DNA of 64,000 bases from HGM04593 sp045657945 (GTDB taxonomy: Bacteria > Bacteroidota > Bacteroidia > Bacteroidales > Bacteroidaceae). How positions within the stretch are numbered: position 1 is the stretch's first letter; each line of letters starts with the position of its first letter. Below are positions 41,382 to 49,154 of the stretch, in pieces. The notes beneath the pieces were generated by a model. The model saw nothing but the letters and a program-made list of their open reading frames with translations, ran no database searches and was not told the origin of the DNA. The position numbers were made by a program, and so were the translations under genes. The stretch spans positions 1 through 64,000 of the forward strand of contig JAZOUB010000045.1 of NCBI GenBank assembly GCA_045657945.1. Reading direction: 5' to 3'.

Positions 41382-42418
41382 TGGAACAGCCAAAACAACA
41401 GTTATATATGCCAGCCGAGTGGCACAGCCAGCAGATGGTACAGCTCACTTGGCCACATGAGAACACAGATTGGAACTATATGCTCCAGGAGGTAGAAGCC
41501 TGCTATGTAGAACTCGCTGCAGCAATAAGTTCGCGCGAGCATCTGCTCATTGTTGCCCCCGACGTGGAAAAGGTACGCGCAATATTAAAAAAGAACAATG
41601 TCAGCACATCAAACATCACATTTTTCGAATGTGACACCAATGACACATGGGCACGCGACCATGGCTTCATCACCCTACTTGGCAGCAATGTCCCACACTA
41701 TGTGGATTTCTGCTTCAATGGCTGGGGGCGCAAGTTCGAGGCCACTCTCGACAATGCTATCAATGGCAAGATGTACGATGCCGGCATTGTGAAGGGTGAG
41801 TATGAGGACTGTACATCATTTGTCCTTGAAGGCGGCTCAATTGAGAGCGACGGCAAGGGTACTATACTTACAACCAGCCAATGCCTGCTTGCTCCACACC
41901 GTAACCAGCCAATGGAGAAGAAGGAGATTGAAAAATGTCTGCTCAACATGCTTCACGCAAAACGTGTGCTGTGGCTCGACTACGGTAATCTGATTGGTGA
42001 TGATACCGACGGACATGTTGATACAGTCGCACGCCTTGCTCCAAACAATACCATTGTATACATGCAGTGCTGCGACAAGAATGACGAGCAGTACGCAGAC
42101 CTCTGCGAGATGGAAAAACAGATTGCAGCATTGCGCACAGCCGACGGCGAGCCATACCGCATGCTTGCATTGCCATCACCCTCTCCCATTTTTGATGAGG
42201 AGGGCGAGCGCCTACCTGCTACATACGCCAATTTCCTTGTCATCAACGGAGCTGTGCTCTACCCCACATACGCACAGCCCGAGAATGACAAGCAAGCCGC
42301 TGAGGTGTTGAAGGCCGCATTCACGGGATTGGAAATCGTAGGCATTGATTGCCGCGCATTGATTAAGCAACATGGCTCATTGCATTGTGTCACAATGCAG
42401 TATCCTAAAGGAAAATAA
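41381..42418 (+). CDS. aguA: Agmatine deiminase
   Basis: Converts agmatine to N-carbamoylputrescine and ammonia in the cytoplasm. Pentein fold with visible guanidino-group residues: WPHENTDW, WARDHGFI, GHVDTVARL, and the nucleophilic Cys336 in HGSLHCVTMQ. 345 residues, normal. It overlaps the DUF2148 stop by one base and is followed by aguB after 16 bp. The arginine decarboxylase that makes agmatine is not in the window. A peptidylarginine deiminase-like activity is less likely given the aguB neighbour. Confidence 0.94.
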   Translation: MEQPKQQLYMPAEWHSQQMVQLTWPHENTDWNYMLQEVEACYVELAAAISSREHLLIVAPDVEKVRAILKKNNVSTSNITFFECDTNDTWARDHGFITLLGSNVPHYVDFCFNGWGRKFEATLDNAINGKMYDAGIVKGEYEDCTSFVLEGGSIESDGKGTILTTSQCLLAPHRNQPMEKKEIEKCLLNMLHAKRVLWLDYGNLIGDDTDGHVDTVARLAPNNTIVYMQCCDKNDEQYADLCEMEKQIAALRTADGEPYRMLALPSPSPIFDEEGERLPATYANFLVINGAVLYPTYAQPENDKQAAEVLKAAFTGLEIVGIDCRALIKQHGSLHCVTMQYPKGK

Positions 42419-42434
42419 AATTTAAAGACTTGAT

Positions 42435-43322
42435 ATGGACACCATTAAAGTAGGAATAATACAGCAAAGTATCGGTACCGATGTTGAAGCGAACAAGAAT
42501 AAATTGGCTGCCTGCGTACGCGAAGTTGCGGCAAAAGGCGCGCAGTTGGTAGTGTTGCAGGAGTTGCACAACTCGCTCTACTTTTGCCAGGTTGAATCGA
42601 CCGAGAATTTCTCTTACGCCGAGCCAATCCCCGGTCCATCGACCGAATTCTATGGCAAGTTGGCAGCCGAGTGTGGCGTAGTGCTCGTTACATCACTTTT
42701 CGAGGCTCGTGCAAAGGGACTCTACCACAACACTGCTGTCGTTTTCGACAGCGATGGCAGCATGGCCGGCAAATACCGCAAGATGCATATCCCCGATGAC
42801 CCGGCCTACTATGAGAAGTTCTACTTCACACCAGGTGACATAGGCTTCCGCCCTATAAAGACTTCTATAGGTACACTGGGGGTACAGGTGTGTTGGGATC
42901 AGTGGTACCCTGAGGGCGCACGCCTCATGGCACTTCGCGGTGCCGACCTGCTCATCTACCCCACGGCAATCGGCTGGGAAAGCAGCGACACTCCCGAGGA
43001 GAAGGCTTGCCAGATTGGTGCTTGGCAGACAGTACAACGTGGTCACGCTGTAGCAAACGGCTTGCCTGTAATTGCGGTGAACCGTTGCGGTCATGAACCC
43101 GACCCATCGGGAATGACGGGTGGCATCCAGTTCTGGGGACACAGCTTCATTGCCGGCCCACAGGGTGAGTTCATAGCCGACTTCGGAGAGCAGGAACAGT
43201 GCGAGGTGATTGAGGTGAGCATGAAACGCAGCGAGACAGTGCGCCAATGGTGGCCATTCCTGCGCGACCGCCGCATAGAGGAATTCGGTGCGCTTGCCAA
43301 GCGTTACTTGGACGAAGAATAG
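42435..43322 (+). CDS. aguB: N-carbamoylputrescine amidase
   Basis: Nitrilase-superfamily hydrolase that turns N-carbamoylputrescine into putrescine, CO2 and ammonia. The catalytic triad is E43 (LQELHNSLYF), K116 (KYRKMHIPDD) and C153 (VCWDQWYPEGA). 295 residues, normal. It directly follows aguA, giving the full agmatine-to-putrescine route. Substrate assignment rests on this context and close family resemblance. Confidence 0.94.
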   Translation: MDTIKVGIIQQSIGTDVEANKNKLAACVREVAAKGAQLVVLQELHNSLYFCQVESTENFSYAEPIPGPSTEFYGKLAAECGVVLVTSLFEARAKGLYHNTAVVFDSDGSMAGKYRKMHIPDDPAYYEKFYFTPGDIGFRPIKTSIGTLGVQVCWDQWYPEGARLMALRGADLLIYPTAIGWESSDTPEEKACQIGAWQTVQRGHAVANGLPVIAVNRCGHEPDPSGMTGGIQFWGHSFIAGPQGEFIADFGEQEQCEVIEVSMKRSETVRQWWPFLRDRRIEEFGALAKRYLDEE

Positions 43323-43368
43323 ATAATAGCCTCTTTCTAAAAATAGATAAAGCTTAAATTGAACAATT

Positions 43369-43593
43369 ATGAACCTGAAGAAACTCTCTTTGTATGCCAG
43401 TTACTTGACTGCGCTTTTAGCTTTGGTGATGTTTTATTTCTTAGTCAAGAATATAGAATCTTACAGTGAACATTGGGACTATATAAAAGATAAATTCCAA
43501 ATATATGTTTCAATAGCCTCAAATATACTAAATATAGTTTTTGATGTTGTGCTGACATTGTTCTTCTATACATTCTCAAAGAAACTGAAATGA
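43369..43593 (+). CDS. Small membrane protein, unknown function
   Basis: 74 residues with two hydrophobic segments (LTALLALVMFYFLV near 14-27; ASNILNIVFDVVLTLFFYTF near 50-69) joined by a polar loop, and a basic tail KKLK. No family recognised. It starts 46 bp after aguB and ends five bases before a long hairpin, so it is probably the last gene of the agmatine operon. A role as a small subunit or in polyamine export is speculation. Coding support is moderate: clear ATG, compact size, boundaries fit the terminator. Confidence 0.6.
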   Translation: MNLKKLSLYASYLTALLALVMFYFLVKNIESYSEHWDYIKDKFQIYVSIASNILNIVFDVVLTLFFYTFSKKLK

Positions 43594-43598
43594 AAATC

Positions 43599-43644
43599 AG
43601 ACATACAAAAAGAAGGATGCGCGCATCCTGCTTTTTGTATGTCT
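43599..43644. terminator. Long bidirectional terminator
   Basis: AGACATACAAAAAG (43599-43612) pairs perfectly with 43631-43644; inside, AGGATGC pairs with GCATCCT. One of the longest stems in the window, between convergent genes. Confidence 0.93.
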
Positions 43645-44159
43645 CAACATTTGACACTCATCTCCTTTACAATCCATTCGACATCGCGCTGTAGGTCTTG
43701 CAAGTCCTGTTCATGTTCCTCCTCCTCGGCCATAATGCGTTTGGCAATATCACAGGTCGTATAATCGACATTGTTACAGTAGGTTGCAATCTCCTCATAG
43801 CGTATTATGGCGCAACGCTCTGCAGCTATATTCTGCTTCAAGACGCTCAGCACATCGCAATTGAGCGGTGCGGCATATTTGCAACGTGCAAGTGCGCTCC
43901 ATTGTGACGGGTCGAGTACGGGAGTACCTTCCAATTGTATGATACGGTCGGCAATCATCTTTGCATGCGCAAATTCTTCCATTGCATGCTCCTCGAACTC
44001 ACGCTGTACATCGGAACGCATTGCCCCTTCAATAATCTGTGACCCAATCCAATACTGGTAAAAGGCAAGCCACTCCTCGCTCAAAGCTGCATTAAGTTGC
44101 CCAATCAATGCCGGCAGGTCAATTCTCTGTCTCAAAATCAAAATACTTTCACGTGCCAT
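43644..44159 (-). CDS. Dps-like ferritin (DPSL, thioferritin)
   Basis: 171-residue ferritin-like four-helix protein. Di-iron ligands are recognisable: E29 in LSEEWLAFYQY, E62 and H65 in EEFAHAKM, E114 in AAERC, and E146/H149 in AEEEEHEQDLQ. Several cysteines lie beside the centre (C116, C128, C136), as in the Dps-like thioferritin described in Bacteroides fragilis. Such shells store iron and use peroxide, protecting DNA from oxidative damage. Monocistronic, convergent with the agu operon. The match to this subtype is by pattern recall, not alignment. Confidence 0.8.
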   Translation of the reverse strand: MARESILILRQRIDLPALIGQLNAALSEEWLAFYQYWIGSQIIEGAMRSDVQREFEEHAMEEFAHAKMIADRIIQLEGTPVLDPSQWSALARCKYAAPLNCDVLSVLKQNIAAERCAIIRYEEIATYCNNVDYTTCDIAKRIMAEEEEHEQDLQDLQRDVEWIVKEMSVKC

Positions 44160-44339
44160 AAATTTTCGCTTTATTGGTTATGTAAAGAAAACATCGCTCA
44201 ATGGCTGTTTGTTCTGAATTTAAGAAACGGAGAAGCAGAAAAGTTCACCTTGGAATAGTTTTGGGAATGGCACCGAAAATTATGGTTATTATTTTAATAA
44301 TTGTATGTCATAAATTGCATACATTATTTTAATTTTTAT
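44160..44339. other. Intergenic stretch, mostly featureless
   Basis: Between the divergent DPSL and ThiE-like genes the sequence up to the promoter box at 44340 shows no gene and no strong stem; the DPSL promoter on the minus strand must lie here but no clear TAnnTTTG box was found. Confidence 0.4.
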
Positions 44340-44347
44340 TAAATTTG
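44340..44347 (+). promoter_or_regulatory. -7 box of the ThiE-like/prs unit
   Basis: TAAATTTG, exact match; TTG 22-bp upstream. Transcription would start near 44354, giving a 160-base leader with a large dyad. Confidence 0.5.
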
Positions 44348-44363
44348 CACTCAAGTAGGACAA

Positions 44364-44494
44364 AGAAACTGTTTAAAATTTATTTCGAGATTGTTTGAGA
44401 ATGGTATAAAAGATGCCAAAAACAAACTAAAACAAGCCGAAAGATAATATTAACAGCTTTGGCATCTATTTTATAAGAAATTTAAATAGTTTCT
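44364..44494 (+). repeat. Large two-tier dyad in the 5' leader
   Basis: Outer arms: 44365-44382 (GAAACTGTTTAAAATTTA) against 44478-44493. Inner arms: 44405-44420 (TATAAAAGATGCCAAA) against 44458-44475, 16 pairs with a two-base bulge. Together they form a 131-base stem-loop in the untranslated leader of the ThiE-like gene. No TPP-riboswitch motif could be recognised. The outer arm motif GAAACTGTTT also forms a dyad at 62131-62198. Confidence 0.6.
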
Positions 44495-44516
44495 AAATAT
44501 CAATATATAAGTAAGT

Positions 44517-45101
44517 ATGAAACTTGCTGTTGCCACAAAACCGACGTTTTTCGTTGAGGAAGACAAGATAATCACCCGTCTCTTCGACGAGGGATTGGAT
44601 TATCTGTTCCTTTACAAGGAGTATGCCCATCCTCAATTCATGGAGCGTCTTTTGAATCTCATTCCAAAGAAATATCACAAAAAAATATATTCATGCAATA
44701 ACAGACTCATGCAGGAGTACAAGCTTGCCGGCACCCTGTTCCCATTGGGTTCAAACCCTCCCATGGGTAACGAGAAGGGCAAGGTTGTTGGCTATGCCAG
44801 CAATTTGAGCCACCTGAAGGAGCTTCGCAAGGTGTACGACATTGTCTGTTTTGGTCCATTGGGCCGCACTTTTCACCAAAGTGCCGAACTCAATGAGATT
44901 GGCAAGAAGATGATCAACAAGAACACTTGGGCGTTTGGTAACATCGACGAGGACAACCTTAAGAAACTGACCAAATATGGCTTTGGTGGTGTTATCCTTG
45001 ACGAGTTGATTTGGGACAATTTCGATTCTTGTCGTTCTACCGACTACACTGAGCTTGTTGACCGCTTCAAACGTGTGAAAAAGGTTGTTGACAAACTATA
45101 A
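44517..45101 (+). CDS. Thiamine-phosphate-synthase-like (ThiE/TenI) protein
   Basis: 194 residues of a TIM-barrel resembling the ThiE/TenI family: MKLAVATKPTFFVEEDKII at the start, IPKKYHKKIYSC and VCFGPLGRTFHQ, where ThiE has its phosphate-binding GxxxxT-type loops. Several ThiE motifs (the pyrophosphate-binding lysine/serine segment, GxGPVFxT) are not convincingly preserved, so it may be a TenI-like paralogue with another role. Cotranscribed with prs (43 bp gap), behind a long structured leader. Confidence 0.7.
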   Translation: MKLAVATKPTFFVEEDKIITRLFDEGLDYLFLYKEYAHPQFMERLLNLIPKKYHKKIYSCNNRLMQEYKLAGTLFPLGSNPPMGNEKGKVVGYASNLSHLKELRKVYDIVCFGPLGRTFHQSAELNEIGKKMINKNTWAFGNIDEDNLKKLTKYGFGGVILDELIWDNFDSCRSTDYTELVDRFKRVKKVVDKL

Positions 45102-45144
45102 GACAAGACAAAAAAATAATAACATAACTAATAACTACTTTATT

Positions 45145-46080
45145 ATGAACAAAACTCCTTATATGGTATTTGCAGGTACAAAGTCACGCTACCTCGCAGA
45201 AGAGATTTGCAAGGAATTGGGTTGCGAACTCGGACAGATGAACACTACTTACTTCGCCGATGGTGAGTTTGCCGTGTCTTTCGAAGAGTCAATCCGCGGA
45301 AAGGATGTATTCCTCGTACAATCTACATTCCCTAACTCTGACAATCTTATGGAGCTGTTGCTTATGATTGACGCAGCAAAGCGTGCATCGGCAAGCAGCA
45401 TTGTAGCTGTTATGCCATATTTCGGATGGGCACGTCAGGACCGCAAGGACAAGCCACGTGTTTCAATCGGTGCAAAGCTCGTTGCAAACCTTTTGAGCGT
45501 TGCCGGTGTTAGCCGCATTATCACAATGGACTTGCACGCAGACCAGATCCAGGGCTTCTTCGACATTCCAGTTGACCACCTCTACGCTTCAATGGTATTC
45601 GTACCATATATCCAGTCACTCAACCTCGAGGATCTCGTAATCGCTACTCCTGACGTTGGTGGTTCAAAGCGTGCAAGCGCATACGCTAAGTGTCTTGGTG
45701 TACCCCTCGTACTCTGCCACAAGACACGTGCAAAGGCAAACGTAGTTGATACAATGCAGATTATCGGTGATGTTCAGGGCAAGAACGTTGTATTGGTAGA
45801 TGACATCGTTGACACAGCCGGTACAATTTCAAAGGCTGCCGACCTTATGATGGAGAACGGTGCGAAGTCAGTTCGCGCAATTGCATCACACTGCATCATG
45901 TCAGGTAACGCTTCAGAGCGCGTACGTGAGTCAAAGATGACTGAAATCGTATTCACAAACAGCATTCCTTACACAAAGGGCTGTCCAAAGGTTAAGCAGT
46001 TGTCTGTTGCCGGTGGTTTTGCCGAGGCTATCAAGTGCGTACTTGAGAACCAGTCTATCAGTTCACACTACATCTGCTGA
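45145..46080 (+). CDS. prs: Ribose-phosphate pyrophosphokinase
   Basis: Makes PRPP from ribose 5-phosphate and ATP for nucleotide, histidine and NAD synthesis. Recognisable: GVSRIITMDLHADQIQGFF, the FFDIPVDHLYAS block, and the PRPP loop VVLVDDIVDTAGTI. 311 residues when started at ATG 45145, which is the normal family length; the longer open frame would run into the preceding gene. Terminator 22 bp downstream. Confidence 0.97.
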   Translation: MNKTPYMVFAGTKSRYLAEEICKELGCELGQMNTTYFADGEFAVSFEESIRGKDVFLVQSTFPNSDNLMELLLMIDAAKRASASSIVAVMPYFGWARQDRKDKPRVSIGAKLVANLLSVAGVSRIITMDLHADQIQGFFDIPVDHLYASMVFVPYIQSLNLEDLVIATPDVGGSKRASAYAKCLGVPLVLCHKTRAKANVVDTMQIIGDVQGKNVVLVDDIVDTAGTISKAADLMMENGAKSVRAIASHCIMSGNASERVRESKMTEIVFTNSIPYTKGCPKVKQLSVAGGFAEAIKCVLENQSISSHYIC

Positions 46081-46102
46081 TAAACATATAAGAATATTTT
46101 CT

Positions 46103-46140
46103 ACAAGTCACTGAACAATACGTTCGGTGACTTGTTTTTT
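46103..46140 (+). terminator. Terminator after prs
   Basis: ACAAGTCACTGAAC (46103-46116) pairs with 46122-46135, one G-U, followed by T6. Confidence 0.9.
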
Positions 46141-46160
46141 GTATATTATCTGAACACTTT

Positions 46161-46850
46161 ATGAAGGGACTGTTTATATTTACGCTCATAACTTTTCTAT
46201 TCTTTTCATGTACTGAAAAGAAAGAAAACTACTCTATCGTCGGGCACGTGGAGAACTGTAATGGCGTAGATAGTATAATACTTGCTTTTTCATCAAACGG
46301 TATTCTTCTTGAACAGGTTTCGCAAAGTCATGTAGAGAATGGGCAGTTTGCCTTTGATGGCCATGTCAATAACTGCAAGATCGCATATATTTGCTATAAA
46401 GGCGATGACTGTGATGTCTGCTCAATGTTCTTTTTGGAAAATGGAAAAATGAACATTCTTATAGACAGTACTCAATGTAGTGTCACAGGTACTCCGTTGA
46501 ACGACCTTAGCAATGAAATAGATGATTCCATTCGTCATTACATCAGCAGACTCGAGGAGATAGAAGAGTTCTATTATTCTGATACAATAAGTGACAGCGA
46601 GTTTGCACAGCTGGGTGTTGAGGGGTTCAACCTACAGGAAAACCTTGTCGGCTATCTGCGCAAAACCATACAGGGCAACATAACGAACCTGCTTGGGCTG
46701 TACATGCTTGTTGTTTATAATGACTTTTTTACATCAGAAGAACTTAATGAATTGATAGCGCATATACCCTCCTCTTCTATTGACAAGAGTAACAATCCTT
46801 TGTATGATATTATAATAGGTGTCGCGCAGGAAAGGAAAGCCTGGGAATAA
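46161..46850 (+). CDS. DUF4369 lipoprotein, lacking a thioredoxin domain
   Basis: 229 residues: lipobox FLFFSC at residues 12-17, then a DUF4369-like beta domain (YSIVGHVENCNGVDSII, ENGKMNILIDSTQC) and a helical segment (about 125-225). In Bacteroidetes DUF4369 usually precedes a TlpA-type thioredoxin domain; no CxxC is found here and the chain ends early, so this is a short relative rather than a complete reductase. Surface or periplasmic location by the lipobox. Function unknown. Starts 20 bp after the prs terminator and has its own terminator, so it is probably a separate unit. Confidence 0.72.
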   Translation: MKGLFIFTLITFLFFSCTEKKENYSIVGHVENCNGVDSIILAFSSNGILLEQVSQSHVENGQFAFDGHVNNCKIAYICYKGDDCDVCSMFFLENGKMNILIDSTQCSVTGTPLNDLSNEIDDSIRHYISRLEEIEEFYYSDTISDSEFAQLGVEGFNLQENLVGYLRKTIQGNITNLLGLYMLVVYNDFFTSEELNELIAHIPSSSIDKSNNPLYDIIIGVAQERKAWE

Positions 46851-46854
46851 AAAA

Positions 46855-46911
46855 GGTAGTGACTAAAAAGCAAATTTAGTAAATGTCCAAACATGCTTTT
46901 TAGCCACTACC
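46855..46911. terminator. Terminator between DUF4369 gene and panB
   Basis: GGTAGTGACTAAAAAGCA (46855-46872) pairs with 46894-46911 with a single mismatch, separated by a 21-base loop. It lies between the convergent genes and may serve both. Confidence 0.75.
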
Positions 46912-46932
46912 TAAGGGTGAGTGGTTTTTATA

Positions 46933-47754
46933 TCAATACTGCTCCTTTTCATTGGGGAAGTCGCAAGCCTTCACATCGCTTACATAGCTTCCTACCGCGT
47001 CGGTGATAATGGTGTGCAGGTCGGCGTAACGACGCAGGAATTTTGGCTTGAAATCGGCTGTCATGCCAAGCATGTCGGCATAGACGAGAACCTGACCATC
47101 CACATTCACGCCGGCGCCAATGCCAATGACAGGGATGTCAATGCTCTTTGCAACCTCCTCGGCAAGTGTTGCAGGAATCTTCTCAAGTACAAGTGCGAAA
47201 CACCCGGCATCTGCAAGCATTTTTGCGTCGGCCAGCAGCTTTGCAGCCTCAGCCTCGTCCTTTGCACGCACGCCGTATGTGCCGAACTTGTTGATACTCT
47301 GTGGCGTCAGACCCAAATGTGCCATGATTGGGACACCTGCATCAAGGATTCTGCGTACAGCCGGTAGAATCTCCTCGCCACCTTCCATCTTTACAGCATC
47401 GGCATTTGTCTCCTTCATTATGCGTATTGCGTTCTTCGCTGCTTCATCGGCATTTACCTGGTACGAGCCGAATGGCATATCCACTACAACCAATGCACGT
47501 TTTACGCCACGTACCACGCCTTTTGCATAGTAAATCATCTCATCTACCGTGATTGGAAGTGTTGTGGCATTGCCGGCCATAACATTAGATGCAGAATCAC
47601 CAACCAACAGAGCGTCGATACCCGCTGCATCAAGAATTGAAGCTGTTGTATAATCGTATGCTGTGAGCATGGCAATCTTCTCGCCTTTGCGTTTCATCTC
47701 GGCAAAACGCTGTGTTGTCACCTTGCGTGTGTCTTCAACTAAATATTTAGACAT
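46933..47754 (-). CDS. panB: Ketopantoate hydroxymethyltransferase
   Basis: Transfers a hydroxymethyl group from methylene-tetrahydrofolate to 2-oxoisovalerate, the first step of pantothenate (coenzyme A) synthesis. Recognisable: IAMLTAYDYTTASILDAAGID, LLVGDSASNVMAG (metal-binding aspartate), VKMEGG, and PVIGIGAGVNVDGQVLVYAD. The ATG at 47754 gives 273 residues, the usual size; the TTG six bases earlier is less likely. No other pan gene is in the window. Confidence 0.96.
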   Translation of the reverse strand: MSKYLVEDTRKVTTQRFAEMKRKGEKIAMLTAYDYTTASILDAAGIDALLVGDSASNVMAGNATTLPITVDEMIYYAKGVVRGVKRALVVVDMPFGSYQVNADEAAKNAIRIMKETNADAVKMEGGEEILPAVRRILDAGVPIMAHLGLTPQSINKFGTYGVRAKDEAEAAKLLADAKMLADAGCFALVLEKIPATLAEEVAKSIDIPVIGIGAGVNVDGQVLVYADMLGMTADFKPKFLRRYADLHTIITDAVGSYVSDVKACDFPNEKEQY

Positions 47755-47942
47755 AGTCAAATATGTTTAACTGTTCAACAAATCCGGCTCACAGGCCGGT
47801 CAAATCAAAATCAGATGCAAAGGTACTATAAAACATTCTAAAGTGCGAACAAAAAGATGAATAAAACTCAAATGTTTTACTAAAGAAAACTTCCATGTAC
47901 AGTAAAATAAATGTATATTAGCAGAATATTATAAAATTACCC

Positions 47943-49154
47943 ATGAAAATAATCCATACGGCAGATTGGCATCTTGGACAAACCTTTTTTGGATATGAGA
48001 GATACTGCGAACACAGGGTATTTCTCAATTGGTTGAGCAATGTCGTCAAGGAAAGAAATATAGACCTCCTGCTCATTGCTGGAGATGTGTTCGACAGCCC
48101 TAACCCTTCGGCCGAGGCGCAGAGGATGTTCTACAGTTTCCTCACAAGAATAACAGGTGAGAACAAGGAACTGCAGGTTATAATCACTGCCGGCAACCAC
48201 GATTCGGCAGCTCGTCTTGAAGCGCCCAATTCGTTGCTCGGAATTTTCAATACAACTGTGTCGGGCGTTGTACATTACAAGGATGGCGAAATTGATTATG
48301 ACAGGATGATTGTCCCCTTGAAGTGTGGTGGCTGTTGCTTGGCTGTGCCTTATCTGCGTCTTAACGATGTTCCGGTAGCTGAGAATTACAGCGCCGGAGT
48401 GGCGTTACTCTATAACGAGCTTTATCGCAGGGCAAAGGAAAAGGGTTACTCGCCTGTGATTGCGATGGGGCATCTGCAGGCATCCGGTGCTATGGTTTCG
48501 GTCGATGATTCATCGGAGTATGCAATAATTGGCGGTGAAGAGGGTGTCAATGCAAAATTCGTCAACGATGGCATTGCTTATACAGCCCTTGGTCATCTGC
48601 ACAGGATGCAACATACACCTGGTCGCGAAAACGTACGTTATTCTGGTGCTCCGTTGCCAATGTCATTTGCCGAAAGCAATAATACACAAAGTGTAACGCA
48701 GGTTGTTCTTGACGGCAATAAATGCGATATTGAATTGGTGTATTTTGATGTTCCGGCAAAGATGAGAAGCATTACAGCCGCTTCAACCGATGGAATTGTC
48801 AACGCAGTAGCCGGACTTCCCTGTGGCGAGATAAATGACAACTCGCCATACCTTGAAATTAAAGTACTTGTAAAAGCTGTCGATCCAACCCTGCGTCAAC
48901 AGATTGAGGAGGCACTTGAAGGAAAGTCGGTGCGTTTGGCAAGAGTTGTAGCCATGAGTGCCGCCTCACAGTGTGGAGGAGAGAGCGCACCAATGACCTA
49001 TGACGATTTCAAGAGTAAGGCTCCTGTTGAGATTATGCAGAACATATACAAGAAGAAAAATAATGGCGAAGCAATGCCGGCTCATCTGCTGGAGAAGTTG
49101 AACGAAGTAATAAAGGAGGTGCTCAATGAAAATATTGGCAATCAGGGGATGTAA
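47943..49154 (+). CDS. sbcD: SbcD nuclease subunit
   Basis: Mre11-type metallo-phosphoesterase of the SbcCD complex, which cuts hairpins and protein-blocked DNA ends. Phosphoesterase motifs: IHTADWHLG, IAGDVFDS, ITAGNHDSAARL, and ALGHLHRMQHTP. 403 residues, normal. First gene of a four-gene unit; overlaps sbcC by 29 bp, so subunits are translationally coupled. Confidence 0.96.
   Translation: MKIIHTADWHLGQTFFGYERYCEHRVFLNWLSNVVKERNIDLLLIAGDVFDSPNPSAEAQRMFYSFLTRITGENKELQVIITAGNHDSAARLEAPNSLLGIFNTTVSGVVHYKDGEIDYDRMIVPLKCGGCCLAVPYLRLNDVPVAENYSAGVALLYNELYRRAKEKGYSPVIAMGHLQASGAMVSVDDSSEYAIIGGEEGVNAKFVNDGIAYTALGHLHRMQHTPGRENVRYSGAPLPMSFAESNNTQSVTQVVLDGNKCDIELVYFDVPAKMRSITAASTDGIVNAVAGLPCGEINDNSPYLEIKVLVKAVDPTLRQQIEEALEGKSVRLARVVAMSAASQCGGESAPMTYDDFKSKAPVEIMQNIYKKKNNGEAMPAHLLEKLNEVIKEVLNENIGNQGM

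Noticed and set aside
44364..44494. TPP riboswitch before the ThiE-like gene
   Set aside because: The conserved CTGAGA-type and ACCTGATC-type segments are not present; the structure is a simple dyad.
45085..45144. Upstream extension of prs
   Set aside because: It would overlap the ThiE-like gene and add residues not expected for the family; ATG 45145 gives the normal 311 residues.
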